A stretch of DNA of 64,000 nucleotides, from assembly GCF_011398355.1 (NCBI RefSeq), contig NZ_AP021889.1, forward strand, positions 186,001 through 250,000, read 5' to 3'. Positions 36,580 to 43,681 of this stretch are shown piece by piece; position 1 is the stretch's first letter, and each line of letters begins with the position of its first letter. A program made the translations under genes and the position numbers. The stretch comes from Thiosulfatimonas sediminis (GTDB lineage Bacteria; Pseudomonadota; Gammaproteobacteria; Thiomicrospirales; Thiomicrospiraceae). The notes under the pieces were generated by a model that was not told the origin of the DNA, ran no database searches, and saw nothing but the letters and a program-made list of their open reading frames with translations.

Positions 36580-36609
36580 AAGTTATCGGGAGTTTCGGCT
36601 CCCGAACTT
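36580..36609 (+). promoter_or_regulatory. Hairpin after ccoP
   Basis: TCGGGAG (36586-36592) pairs with CTCCCGA (36599-36605) around a six-base loop, with outer AAGT/ACTT pairs and a TA bulge. No T tract follows, so transcription probably continues into the small gene. It may stabilise the upstream mRNA end. Confidence 0.5.
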
Positions 36610-36651
36610 ATGACTGCAAAAAGCCATTAATATTTGTGTAAGGAGTCAGTG

Positions 36652-36792
36652 ATGGGCGATTTAAATAATGACTGGGTACTTTGGGGGTCGATTGGCGCCT
36701 TGGTACTGTCTATTGTTGCGTTGATTGGTTTCGCTTGGAAAGCGGCGCGTGGCATGGAAGGTCTGGAAAACGACGAAGACAAAAAAAGCTAA
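36652..36792 (+). CDS. 46-residue single-helix membrane protein of the cco operon
   Basis: This short gene starts at ATG 36652 and ends TAA 36790-36792, with an AGGAG ribosome site eight nt upstream. It encodes 46 residues: a short acidic/polar start (MGDLNNDWVLWG), one hydrophobic helix (about 12-29, SIGALVLSIVALIGFAW) and a charged C terminus (EGLENDEDKKS). It is followed by a strong terminator and preceded by ccoP in the same operon. It is not CcoS (later, at 41649) or CcoQ, whose sequences differ. It could be an extra small oxidase subunit like CcoM, or an assembly factor. I cannot name it. Confidence 0.75.
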   Translation: MGDLNNDWVLWGSIGALVLSIVALIGFAWKAARGMEGLENDEDKKS

Positions 36793-36812
36793 TTCGCTTT
36801 TGTTTGATGTAT

Positions 36813-36843
36813 AAAAAAACCGAGTTTGATGCTCGGTTTTTTT
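36813..36843 (+). terminator. Rho-independent terminator of the ccoNOQP-small gene operon
   Basis: AAAACCGAG (36816-36824) pairs perfectly with CTCGGTTTT (36832-36840) around a 7-nt loop and runs into TTTT. It ends the oxidase structural operon and separates it from ccoG. Confidence 0.9.
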
Positions 36844-37016
36844 ATGTCTGATGATTGCTATTTCAAATCAAAAAACTACTTATCTCTGATAATAAAGACA
36901 ATCGATTTTGGCATAATCCGAATAGGTTACAATCATTTCCTCATTTTGATGATGGTGGATTAGCGTCTTAATATTCGCTATAAACGCCATTTTGGCTTAT
37001 AAGCAAGGAATGCGCT

Positions 37017-38492
37017 ATGTCTGAAAAGCAGCAAGATTCTCAAGGCACCACAAAGGCGAAGGATTCACCCGCTGGCGGTGGAATCGAAATTACCAATAAA
37101 AACCTAGAAAACATCGGCGTAGAGTTATTACCGATTCATACCGAAGGAACGGTACACGCTAAGCGTATTCCGGGTATTTTCCGTAAGATGAAATGGATTA
37201 TCGCCTCATTTTGGCTGATTTTGTTTATCGGTCCATATCTACGATGGGATGGCCAGCAAGCGATTTTGTGGGATTTAGGTAATCGTCAGTTTCACTTTTG
37301 GGGGTTGACTATTTTGCCGCAAGATATCTGGATTTTGGCGATGATACTGTTGTTTTTCGCACTCTTGCTGGCCGCTTCAACCGCGATTGCCGGACGGCTC
37401 TGGTGTGGTTATTTCTGTTTTCATACCGTCTGGACCGATGTGTTCACCTGGTTAGAAGAGAAGTTTGAAGGGCAGCCAAATAAACGTCAAAAGCTTGAAG
37501 AAGCGCCGATGAGTCTTGCCAAACTCAAAATTAAAGCACCTAAGCACGCTATTTGGCTATTAATTGGTTTTGCGACCTCATTCAGTTTTGTCGCCTATTT
37601 CACTGATGCGCTTGATTTATGGGCGCGTCTGTTCGCCCTTGAATGGGGAAGCGTCGAAGCCACTGTCGTGATTGTGCTGGGCCTAGCGACCTATTTCTTT
37701 GCCGGCTTTTTACGCGAACAGACTTGTATTGGCTTCTGTCCTTATGCACGTATTCAAGGAGCGATGATTGATACACAAACGATTGTGCCAACGTACGATG
37801 TCGATCGTGGTGAACCGCGCGGGCGGATGAAGCGACCAAAACCAGGTGAAGAAGTGCCGGAACTGGGCGATTGTATTGACTGTAACCTTTGTGTCGCGGT
37901 TTGCCCAACGGGTGTGGATATTCGTCGTGGCCAGCAATTTGGTTGTATTACCTGTGGTTTGTGTATTGATGCCTGTGATTCGGTGATGGACAAAATCAAA
38001 AAGCCGCGTGGTTTAATTCGTTACGCTTCGCTGCAAGAGTTTAGCGGAAAAAAATTGCCGGCAATTTGGAAGCGACCTCGCGTTATTGTATATACCTCGA
38101 TTATGGGCTTTGCTGCGGGTGCGATTCTGTTTGGTTTATTGACGATGTCGCCGATTGATGTCAAAGCGTTGCATGAACGCTCGCCTTTGTTTGTGCAGAT
38201 GAGTGATGGCACAATTCAAAATAAATGGACGTTGAAAATCGTTAATAAGAAAGCCGATGACTTGCGTGTCATGATTTCAGTGAATGGTGGCCCATCAAGT
38301 TTGAACTACATCGTTGGTGATAATGTGGTGGTTCGACCTGGTACGGTCGGTTCGACAACGTTATTGGTGAAAATCCCGCGTAAGGATTTGCAAGACAGCA
38401 ATACGCCATTGAAAATCGTGGTTGAAGACCTCGATAATCCTCAGGTTAAGTCGACTTACGATACCGTGTTTATCGGTCCAAAACCACGTTAA
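37017..38492 (+). CDS. ccoG: Cytochrome c oxidase accessory protein CcoG (FixG, 4Fe-4S)
   Basis: CcoG is an inner-membrane iron-sulfur protein needed for cbb3 assembly, probably by reducing copper for the active site. The 491-residue protein has several N-terminal helices (for example WIIASFWLILFIGPYL and ILAMILLFFALLL), the paired cysteine segment WCGYFCFHTVW, two ferredoxin clusters (CIDCNLCVAVCPTG and CITCGLCIDACDS), and another helix near 340. An AAGGA site precedes the ATG. Upstream, the 170-bp gap after the previous terminator contains no other gene, so it probably has its own promoter. Confidence 0.95.
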   Translation: MSEKQQDSQGTTKAKDSPAGGGIEITNKNLENIGVELLPIHTEGTVHAKRIPGIFRKMKWIIASFWLILFIGPYLRWDGQQAILWDLGNRQFHFWGLTILPQDIWILAMILLFFALLLAASTAIAGRLWCGYFCFHTVWTDVFTWLEEKFEGQPNKRQKLEEAPMSLAKLKIKAPKHAIWLLIGFATSFSFVAYFTDALDLWARLFALEWGSVEATVVIVLGLATYFFAGFLREQTCIGFCPYARIQGAMIDTQTIVPTYDVDRGEPRGRMKRPKPGEEVPELGDCIDCNLCVAVCPTGVDIRRGQQFGCITCGLCIDACDSVMDKIKKPRGLIRYASLQEFSGKKLPAIWKRPRVIVYTSIMGFAAGAILFGLLTMSPIDVKALHERSPLFVQMSDGTIQNKWTLKIVNKKADDLRVMISVNGGPSSLNYIVGDNVVVRPGTVGSTTLLVKIPRKDLQDSNTPLKIVVEDLDNPQVKSTYDTVFIGPKPR

Positions 38493-38548
38493 GCATTAAA
38501 TGAATAGTCAGACTTTGACGAATGAGCGAGTGTAAAAATCGCTATAAT

Positions 38549-38588
38549 TAAGCCCGATTATCCTGCTTGGATAATCGGGCTTTTTATT
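38549..38588 (+). terminator. Rho-independent terminator between ccoG and ccoH
   Basis: AGCCCGATTATCC (38551-38563) pairs perfectly with GGATAATCGGGCT (38569-38581) around a 5-nt loop and is followed by TTTTATTT. It is the strongest hairpin seen in the window and should stop ccoG transcription before ccoH. Confidence 0.92.
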
Positions 38589-38606
38589 TGCGCGGGTGAG
38601 GAAACT

Positions 38607-39128
38607 ATGACAATTGAAAAACAGGATAAACGTGACTGGAGCAATGTTTGGAAAAATCCGTTTGTTCTTGCCTGGTTGCTGATTTTGACCGTGGTCTTAG
38701 CGGTGAATTTTTTTATGGTCAGTATGGCTATCGTTACCAATCCTGGATTAGTTGTAGATGACTTTTACGAGCAAGGCAAAAATATGGACAAGATTTTGGC
38801 CGAGCAAAAACGGATGGAACAACTCGGTTGGCAGCTAAAAATTGACTTGCCGATTTTATCGGAAGCAAAAGCGCAAACCGTCACACTGCAAGTGTTGGAC
38901 AAAGACAATCAATTTATGTCGGTTGACTCTGCGGTGTTGTATTTTTACCGCCCCTCTAATCGAGATTTAGATGGGCAGCAGGCGTTGAGCGCCACGGATA
39001 AAGTTGGTGTTTACCAAGCGCAGTTTGCTTTGCCTGTAAAAGGAAAGTGGGATGTGATCATGGAAATCAAAAAGGGTGACAACACCTTTAATGTTGGACG
39101 TTCTATCTTCGTACAAGATCCGCAATAA
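38607..39128 (+). CDS. ccoH: Cytochrome oxidase assembly protein CcoH (FixH family)
   Basis: CcoH is a membrane protein that interacts with CcoN during cbb3 assembly. The 173-residue protein has one helix near the start ([19 protein letters not shown]) and a periplasmic beta-rich domain, with [19 protein letters not shown] after the helix, the FixH-family motif. It follows the strong terminator, so it may start a separate transcript with ccoI and ccoS, or depend on readthrough. Confidence 0.88.
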   Translation: MTIEKQDKRDWSNVWKNPFVLAWLLILTVVLAVNFFMVSMAIVTNPGLVVDDFYEQGKNMDKILAEQKRMEQLGWQLKIDLPILSEAKAQTVTLQVLDKDNQFMSVDSAVLYFYRPSNRDLDGQQALSATDKVGVYQAQFALPVKGKWDVIMEIKKGDNTFNVGRSIFVQDPQ

Positions 39129-39140
39129 ACGAGAATCCTT

Positions 39141-41639
39141 ATGGCGCAAAGTTGTTTTCACTGTGGTCAGGCGATTCCCCAAGGGGAGTTGATTTTAAAG
39201 CCCATTGAAGGCTCTGAGCGCGCTTTCTGTTGTCACGGCTGCGCTTCGGTTTGCGAAGTGATTTATGAGTCGGGTATGCAGAGTTTCTATCAGCGTACGC
39301 CACAAGGCGAACTGCTCTCCCCGCCACCGGCACCCAATAAAAATATCGACCTTTTTGATTATGACGAAGTCCAAGAGCAGTATGTTGATACGCTTGGTAC
39401 GCGCCGTGAAATTACCCTGATGTCTGAGGCGATTCACTGCGCCGCCTGCGTCTGGTTAATTGAACATACTTTGGCGAATACCAATGGAATTTTGCTCGCA
39501 CGGGTCAATTTCACCAATAAGCAAATTAAACTGCGTTGGGATAATTCGCAGCTCAAGCTGTCTGACATTATTAAGAAACTTAATCGAATTGGCTATGACG
39601 CAACCCCTTATGATGCCTCGCTGAGTGAGGCGGCCACTAAAAAAGCCAACCGTGATTTACTCTATCGCTTAGGGTTTGCTGGTTTTGCGATGATGAATGT
39701 GATGTGGTTTTCAGTTGCGCTCTATACGGGCGCAAACGAAGACCCAGAATATCGCAGTTATTTTCATTGGATTCAATTAATCATCGCAACGGTTACCTTA
39801 GCTTACTCCGGCCAGCCTTTCTTCAAAGGGGCGTGGACATCGCTGAAAGCACGGACTGTAGGAATGGACGTTTCAATCAGTTTGGGCATGTTGACCACCT
39901 ATTTTTATTCGCTTTGGGTTACCGTCCATCCGGAAAATGTCGGCGATGTGTATTTCGATACGCTGATTGATTTTATGTTCTTACTGTTGATTGGTCGGTA
40001 TTTGGAAGCGATTTCTAAGAATAAAGCGGTGGACGCATCCCGTCGTTTGCTCGAATTGCAGCCTAAAATTGCCCGTAAAGTGGATGCTGAGGGCGAGCAG
40101 ATTGTTCCGGTACGCAGCCTGGTCAAAGGCGTGCATATTTTGGTTAAACCGGGTGAGCAGTTTCCGGTGGATGGATTTGTCATTAGTGGTGAAGGACAAG
40201 TCAACGAAGCGATGTTAAGCGGTGAAGCGCGCGAGATTAGTAAAACTCCTGGCAATAAGGTTGCCGCTGGTACTTTGAATATTGATGGTAGTTTAACGGT
40301 CGAAGTTGAATCGATTCTGCAAAATACCCAGCTCGGTCGTATTGTTAATATGGTCGAAGAGGCGCAAGGTTCCAAAGCGCCAATCCAATGTACCGCGGAT
40401 AAAATCATGCCGTATTTTGTTACTGTCACGCTCAGTTTGGCGGCCTTTAGTTTTGTGTTTTGGTTCTTCAATGCGGGGATTGAATCTGCCATTATGACGG
40501 CCACCGCGGTATTGATTATTACCTGCCCGTGTGCATTCGGTTTGGCAACGCCAATGGCGATTGCGGTTGCTTCTGGAGTTTCTGCACGGCACGGTATTTT
40601 GGTTAAAAACGGTACGGTGTTGGAAACGCTGCGCGATATGGATCATTTTGTGTTTGATAAAACCGGCACTTTGACCAAAGGGCAGATGCGTCTTACGGCG
40701 ACCGAATGGTTGGAGCCGAACATTGAGCAACCCCGACTGTTAAGCGCAGTGGCGGCGATTGAACATCATTCGGAACACTCTCTGGCGCGTGCCTTGGTGG
40801 ATTCGATTTGTACTTCCCACAATTTACAAAGCAAAGACTTGCCTCCCGTCACCGAATTTAAAGCTTTTCCGGGGCGCGGAGTGCGTGGGCAGGTTGCGGC
40901 GGATGTATGGCATATTGGTACGGCCAAATGGTTGCAATCGCAACAGATTGATTTACCGCAAACGCTATTAGCGAAAACGGCACAACACGCGCAGATTGCG
41001 CAAACCGCTGTCTGGGTTGCGCAAAACGGTCTTGTGCAAGCGGTATTGTTCTTCGAGGATGAGATACGCGAAGACGCCAAAGAGTTAATTCAACGTCTGA
41101 AAGCACGCGGTAAAGAGGTCACGCTATTAAGCGGTGATTTGCGCGTGGTTGCTGAACGCGTCGCTGAACAGCTTGGTGGATTGAATGTTATCGCTGAGGT
41201 CTTACCAGAGGATAAAAATGAACAGATTCGCCAATTGCAACTAAAAGGCCAAAAAGTGGCGATGATTGGTGATGGTATTAATGATGCGCCGGCTTTAGTG
41301 CGCGCGGATGTCGGGATAGCATTAGGTTCTGGTACTGATGTGTCGATGGAGAGCGCAGACATTGTTCTGATGAATAATCGCCTGATTTCAGTCGATACCG
41401 CAGTCGCTTTATCGATGAGAACTCTACGCACCGTTAAGCAGAATATCGCCAGTTCGATTGCTTACAACCTGATTATGGTTCCGTTGGCGATGTCAGGCAC
41501 ATTAACCCCGCTGATTGCCGCGATTACAATGCCTTTAAGCTCATTAGTGGTGATTGGTAATGCGGCGCGTATTCGCAGTTTCTTTAGTGAAAAGCAGATG
41601 CGTAAACGTCAAGCTCCGCTAGATTCACTTAAGAAGTAG
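39141..41639 (+). CDS. ccoI: Copper-translocating P-type ATPase CcoI (FixI)
   Basis: CcoI delivers copper for the CcoN binuclear centre. The 832-residue P1B ATPase has an N-terminal zinc-ribbon-like cap (SCFHCGQAIP, FCCHGCAS), a heavy-metal-associated domain (AIHCAACVWLIEHTL, near residue 100), and the actuator LSGEARE. It has the membrane CPC motif TCPCAFGLATP, the phosphorylation loop DKTGTLTKGQ and GDGINDAPAL. The order and length fit FixI/CcoI rather than a detoxifying CopA. It is 12 bp after ccoH and 9 bp before ccoS. Confidence 0.95.
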   Translation: MAQSCFHCGQAIPQGELILKPIEGSERAFCCHGCASVCEVIYESGMQSFYQRTPQGELLSPPPAPNKNIDLFDYDEVQEQYVDTLGTRREITLMSEAIHCAACVWLIEHTLANTNGILLARVNFTNKQIKLRWDNSQLKLSDIIKKLNRIGYDATPYDASLSEAATKKANRDLLYRLGFAGFAMMNVMWFSVALYTGANEDPEYRSYFHWIQLIIATVTLAYSGQPFFKGAWTSLKARTVGMDVSISLGMLTTYFYSLWVTVHPENVGDVYFDTLIDFMFLLLIGRYLEAISKNKAVDASRRLLELQPKIARKVDAEGEQIVPVRSLVKGVHILVKPGEQFPVDGFVISGEGQVNEAMLSGEAREISKTPGNKVAAGTLNIDGSLTVEVESILQNTQLGRIVNMVEEAQGSKAPIQCTADKIMPYFVTVTLSLAAFSFVFWFFNAGIESAIMTATAVLIITCPCAFGLATPMAIAVASGVSARHGILVKNGTVLETLRDMDHFVFDKTGTLTKGQMRLTATEWLEPNIEQPRLLSAVAAIEHHSEHSLARALVDSICTSHNLQSKDLPPVTEFKAFPGRGVRGQVAADVWHIGTAKWLQSQQIDLPQTLLAKTAQHAQIAQTAVWVAQNGLVQAVLFFEDEIREDAKELIQRLKARGKEVTLLSGDLRVVAERVAEQLGGLNVIAEVLPEDKNEQIRQLQLKGQKVAMIGDGINDAPALVRADVGIALGSGTDVSMESADIVLMNNRLISVDTAVALSMRTLRTVKQNIASSIAYNLIMVPLAMSGTLTPLIAAITMPLSSLVVIGNAARIRSFFSEKQMRKRQAPLDSLKK

Positions 41640-41648
41640 AGGCTGAGA

Positions 41649-41870
41649 ATGGATGTCATTTATGTATTGATTCCGATTGTGTTGCTGTTTGGTTTTTTGG
41701 TTGTTATCGCTTTTATCTGGATGGCCAAAAAAGGTTTTTTTGAGGATTTGGATGGTCAGGGCAGTCGTATTTTAATGGATGATGACGATTTTCCTGATGC
41801 GCCTAAGCATCCATCCACCGCTTCTGAGGTATCTAATGAAAAAACGTCTCAGGTATCTTCTTCCAAATAG
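41649..41870 (+). CDS. ccoS: Cbb3 oxidase maturation protein CcoS
   Basis: CcoS is required for the cofactor content of cbb3 oxidase. The 73-residue protein has one N-terminal helix (YVLIPIVLLFGFLVVIAFIW) and the signature GFFEDLDGQGSRILMDDDD. The C-terminal 20 residues are a disordered Ser/Glu tail. It ends the ccoHIS group. The 52-bp gap to the next (convergent) gene contains no clear terminator. Confidence 0.93.
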   Translation: MDVIYVLIPIVLLFGFLVVIAFIWMAKKGFFEDLDGQGSRILMDDDDFPDAPKHPSTASEVSNEKTSQVSSSK

Positions 41871-41922
41871 CAGCGCCGCGAGTTTGTTGACTGCGCGACA
41901 CACTTACACTTAGCAATTCGGT

Positions 41923-42570
41923 TTATCGGGCGGATTGATTGGTGTATTGCAATGCTTCTGGGCCTTCTGGATCAAGAATCATTTCTAAGCCGAGTGAATC
42001 AAAAAACCAATGTTGTAATCCGTCCGATTGGGTCTCTTTGCGAGAGGGTTCTCCAAAGCGCATTTGAATCGCACGTTCGGTCAGGTGTTTACGCGGAATC
42101 AGCGTGATGCTTGATACCGGCAGAGACATGAGGGCAATTTTATCTTGGTTGTAGAGTTCGATTTCACGGCCGCCAGAGCTGCTCATGACGATTTTCTTGC
42201 CGTTGTTGAAAGTCTGTTGTAGCTGTTCTTCTGGAACGATAATCTGCATTGCAAGTGCCGCTTTAATTGAGCCGATGTACATCACTGGAAAATACGCCTC
42301 AACGGTTTTATTGCTTTCGTCAAGATCGGTGAACATTTTGAGTTCGACATCTTTGCCATACAGTTTGACGGCGTCATTGACACTGGATTGACCAACCACT
42401 AACCCCAGCGCATGTAATTGACCATCAGCAGCAAATTTAGCGTTCCAAGGAAGGTGTGCCTCAGCGGTGGCATCGCGTTGCGGTTGAATCAATAGCATGA
42501 GTGCAAAAATCACCATTGAAGCGATAAATACGAGCCAGAACATTGGCAGCGGACGTTTTTTGCTGGCCAT
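41923..42570 (-). CDS. Membrane-anchored protein of unknown function
   Basis: The protein of 215 residues has one N-terminal helix (PMFWLVFIASMVIFALMLLI, about 10-29) and an otherwise soluble part that I do not recognise. Segments worth noting are LHALGLVVGQSSVNDAVKLYG, FPVMYIGSIKAALAMQIIVP and ALQYTNQ. Start is ATG 42570, one base after the stop of the preceding gene (42572-42574), so translation is probably coupled. It is convergent with ccoS. Its location next to the cco genes hints at an envelope job, but nothing shows one. Confidence 0.7.
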   Translation of the reverse strand: MASKKRPLPMFWLVFIASMVIFALMLLIQPQRDATAEAHLPWNAKFAADGQLHALGLVVGQSSVNDAVKLYGKDVELKMFTDLDESNKTVEAYFPVMYIGSIKAALAMQIIVPEEQLQQTFNNGKKIVMSSSGGREIELYNQDKIALMSLPVSSITLIPRKHLTERAIQMRFGEPSRKETQSDGLQHWFFDSLGLEMILDPEGPEALQYTNQSAR

Positions 42571-42571
42571 G

Positions 42572-43177
42572 TTATTTCTCTTGCTCGGTTGACTGGCTGT
42601 CTTGGCGAACGTCGCCATCGCCTTCGCCCAATTCAGGGTTTGCGGTTTCATTCCGTGCGGCGAACTTTTCGATTTTGGAGTCAATAATCCCTTTACCGGC
42701 ATCGTAAACGGAAATGCCAGTTTGCAAGAAGTTATATAGCACGGTAAAAAACACCACGATGGCGCCAAAGAACAAGCTGATTTTTTCGACGATTGAGGTG
42801 GAACTGCCCTCGGCGGAGAAGTCGTTCATCATTAAGCCACCACCAAATACATTGCCCAGTAATACGCCTAAGGTGATGACCAGAGTTGCGACGGCATAAG
42901 AAAGTAATAAATTACGACCACGGCGCCACGCCTGTGTCCAATGTGCGGCAACAAACCAACTTCCATTTTCTGCTAGCAAGAGTTGGCTGCGTTGATATAA
43001 AAACAGAATCACTAAGCCGGAAATCAGCGGAACTAACAAGAAGGGCGCAGGACTACCGCCACCGAGTTCTAAGGCAACTTGTGAAATCGCTAGGTGAGTG
43101 ATAATCACATTGATGTTAAAGATGTGGTGAGGGAGTTTTGCGGCGTGCTTTTCTTGCTCGGTTACTTGATAGCGCAT
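42572..43177 (-). CDS. Multi-helix membrane protein of unknown function
   Basis: This 201-residue protein has about four helices (around 22-45, 46-62, 92-112 and 132-152) and a cytoplasmic acidic tail (about 175-201, with EGDGDVRQD). I do not recognise the family. The SPAPFLLVPLISGLVILFLYQ stretch and the YFLQTGISVYDAGKGII-like end could help a profile search. It is coupled to the next gene and follows the Hpt gene by 56 bp. Confidence 0.65.
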   Translation of the reverse strand: MRYQVTEQEKHAAKLPHHIFNINVIITHLAISQVALELGGGSPAPFLLVPLISGLVILFLYQRSQLLLAENGSWFVAAHWTQAWRRGRNLLLSYAVATLVITLGVLLGNVFGGGLMMNDFSAEGSSTSIVEKISLFFGAIVVFFTVLYNFLQTGISVYDAGKGIIDSKIEKFAARNETANPELGEGDGDVRQDSQSTEQEK

Positions 43178-43233
43178 GAGGTCACTTCTCGGTTTGGTTC
43201 AAATTTAAGAGTGACTATTGTGCCGTAAATTCC

Positions 43234-43575
43234 TTAAAAACTCTGCAAAAATTCCTTCAAAAAATTGAAGACTTGTTGAGATTCGACCTCGATATTTGCA
43301 TACATTTGAGCAAAAGCTGGCGTGACCACACCCTCTTTTGCTTTTGCTTCGAGTTCTGCGCATAACGCCGGTAAGTGCTGAGCACCAATATTGGCAGCAC
43401 TGCCTTTTAGCGTGTGACTGTGTAACTGCACACCGGCAGCGTCTTCTAATTCAATAGAAAATTTAATTTGCCCAAGTATTTCCGGGCTTGTCGTTAAAAA
43501 GGCTTCGATAATTTCTTGGAGGTCATCTCCAATTACTTCTCTAAGCATATTTAAGTTTTCTTGATCGACCGACAT
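43234..43575 (-). CDS. Stand-alone histidine phosphotransfer (Hpt) protein
   Basis: This 113-residue helical protein has the Hpt site in HSHTLKGSAANIGA, with the phospho-accepting His in 'H.LKG.A.N.G'. It is about the normal length of an isolated Hpt module. It follows the REC-PAS-GGDEF-EAL gene by 106 bp and probably acts in phosphorelay with that receiver or with an orphan hybrid kinase elsewhere. Confidence 0.88.
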   Translation of the reverse strand: MSVDQENLNMLREVIGDDLQEIIEAFLTTSPEILGQIKFSIELEDAAGVQLHSHTLKGSAANIGAQHLPALCAELEAKAKEGVVTPAFAQMYANIEVESQQVFNFLKEFLQSF

Positions 43576-43681
43576 AGGGTACCTCTAAAAAATGTAGGCG
43601 AAATTTTAAGGGGGTAAGGCTTATGGCAATCAATTCAATGCGCTGTAAAACATTTTCGAGTTGTTTTAGGTGGCATAAAAA

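Noticed and set aside
39905-40504. 199-codon frame antisense to ccoI
   Set aside because: It is a long open frame on the opposite strand of a conserved P-type ATPase, without any motif.
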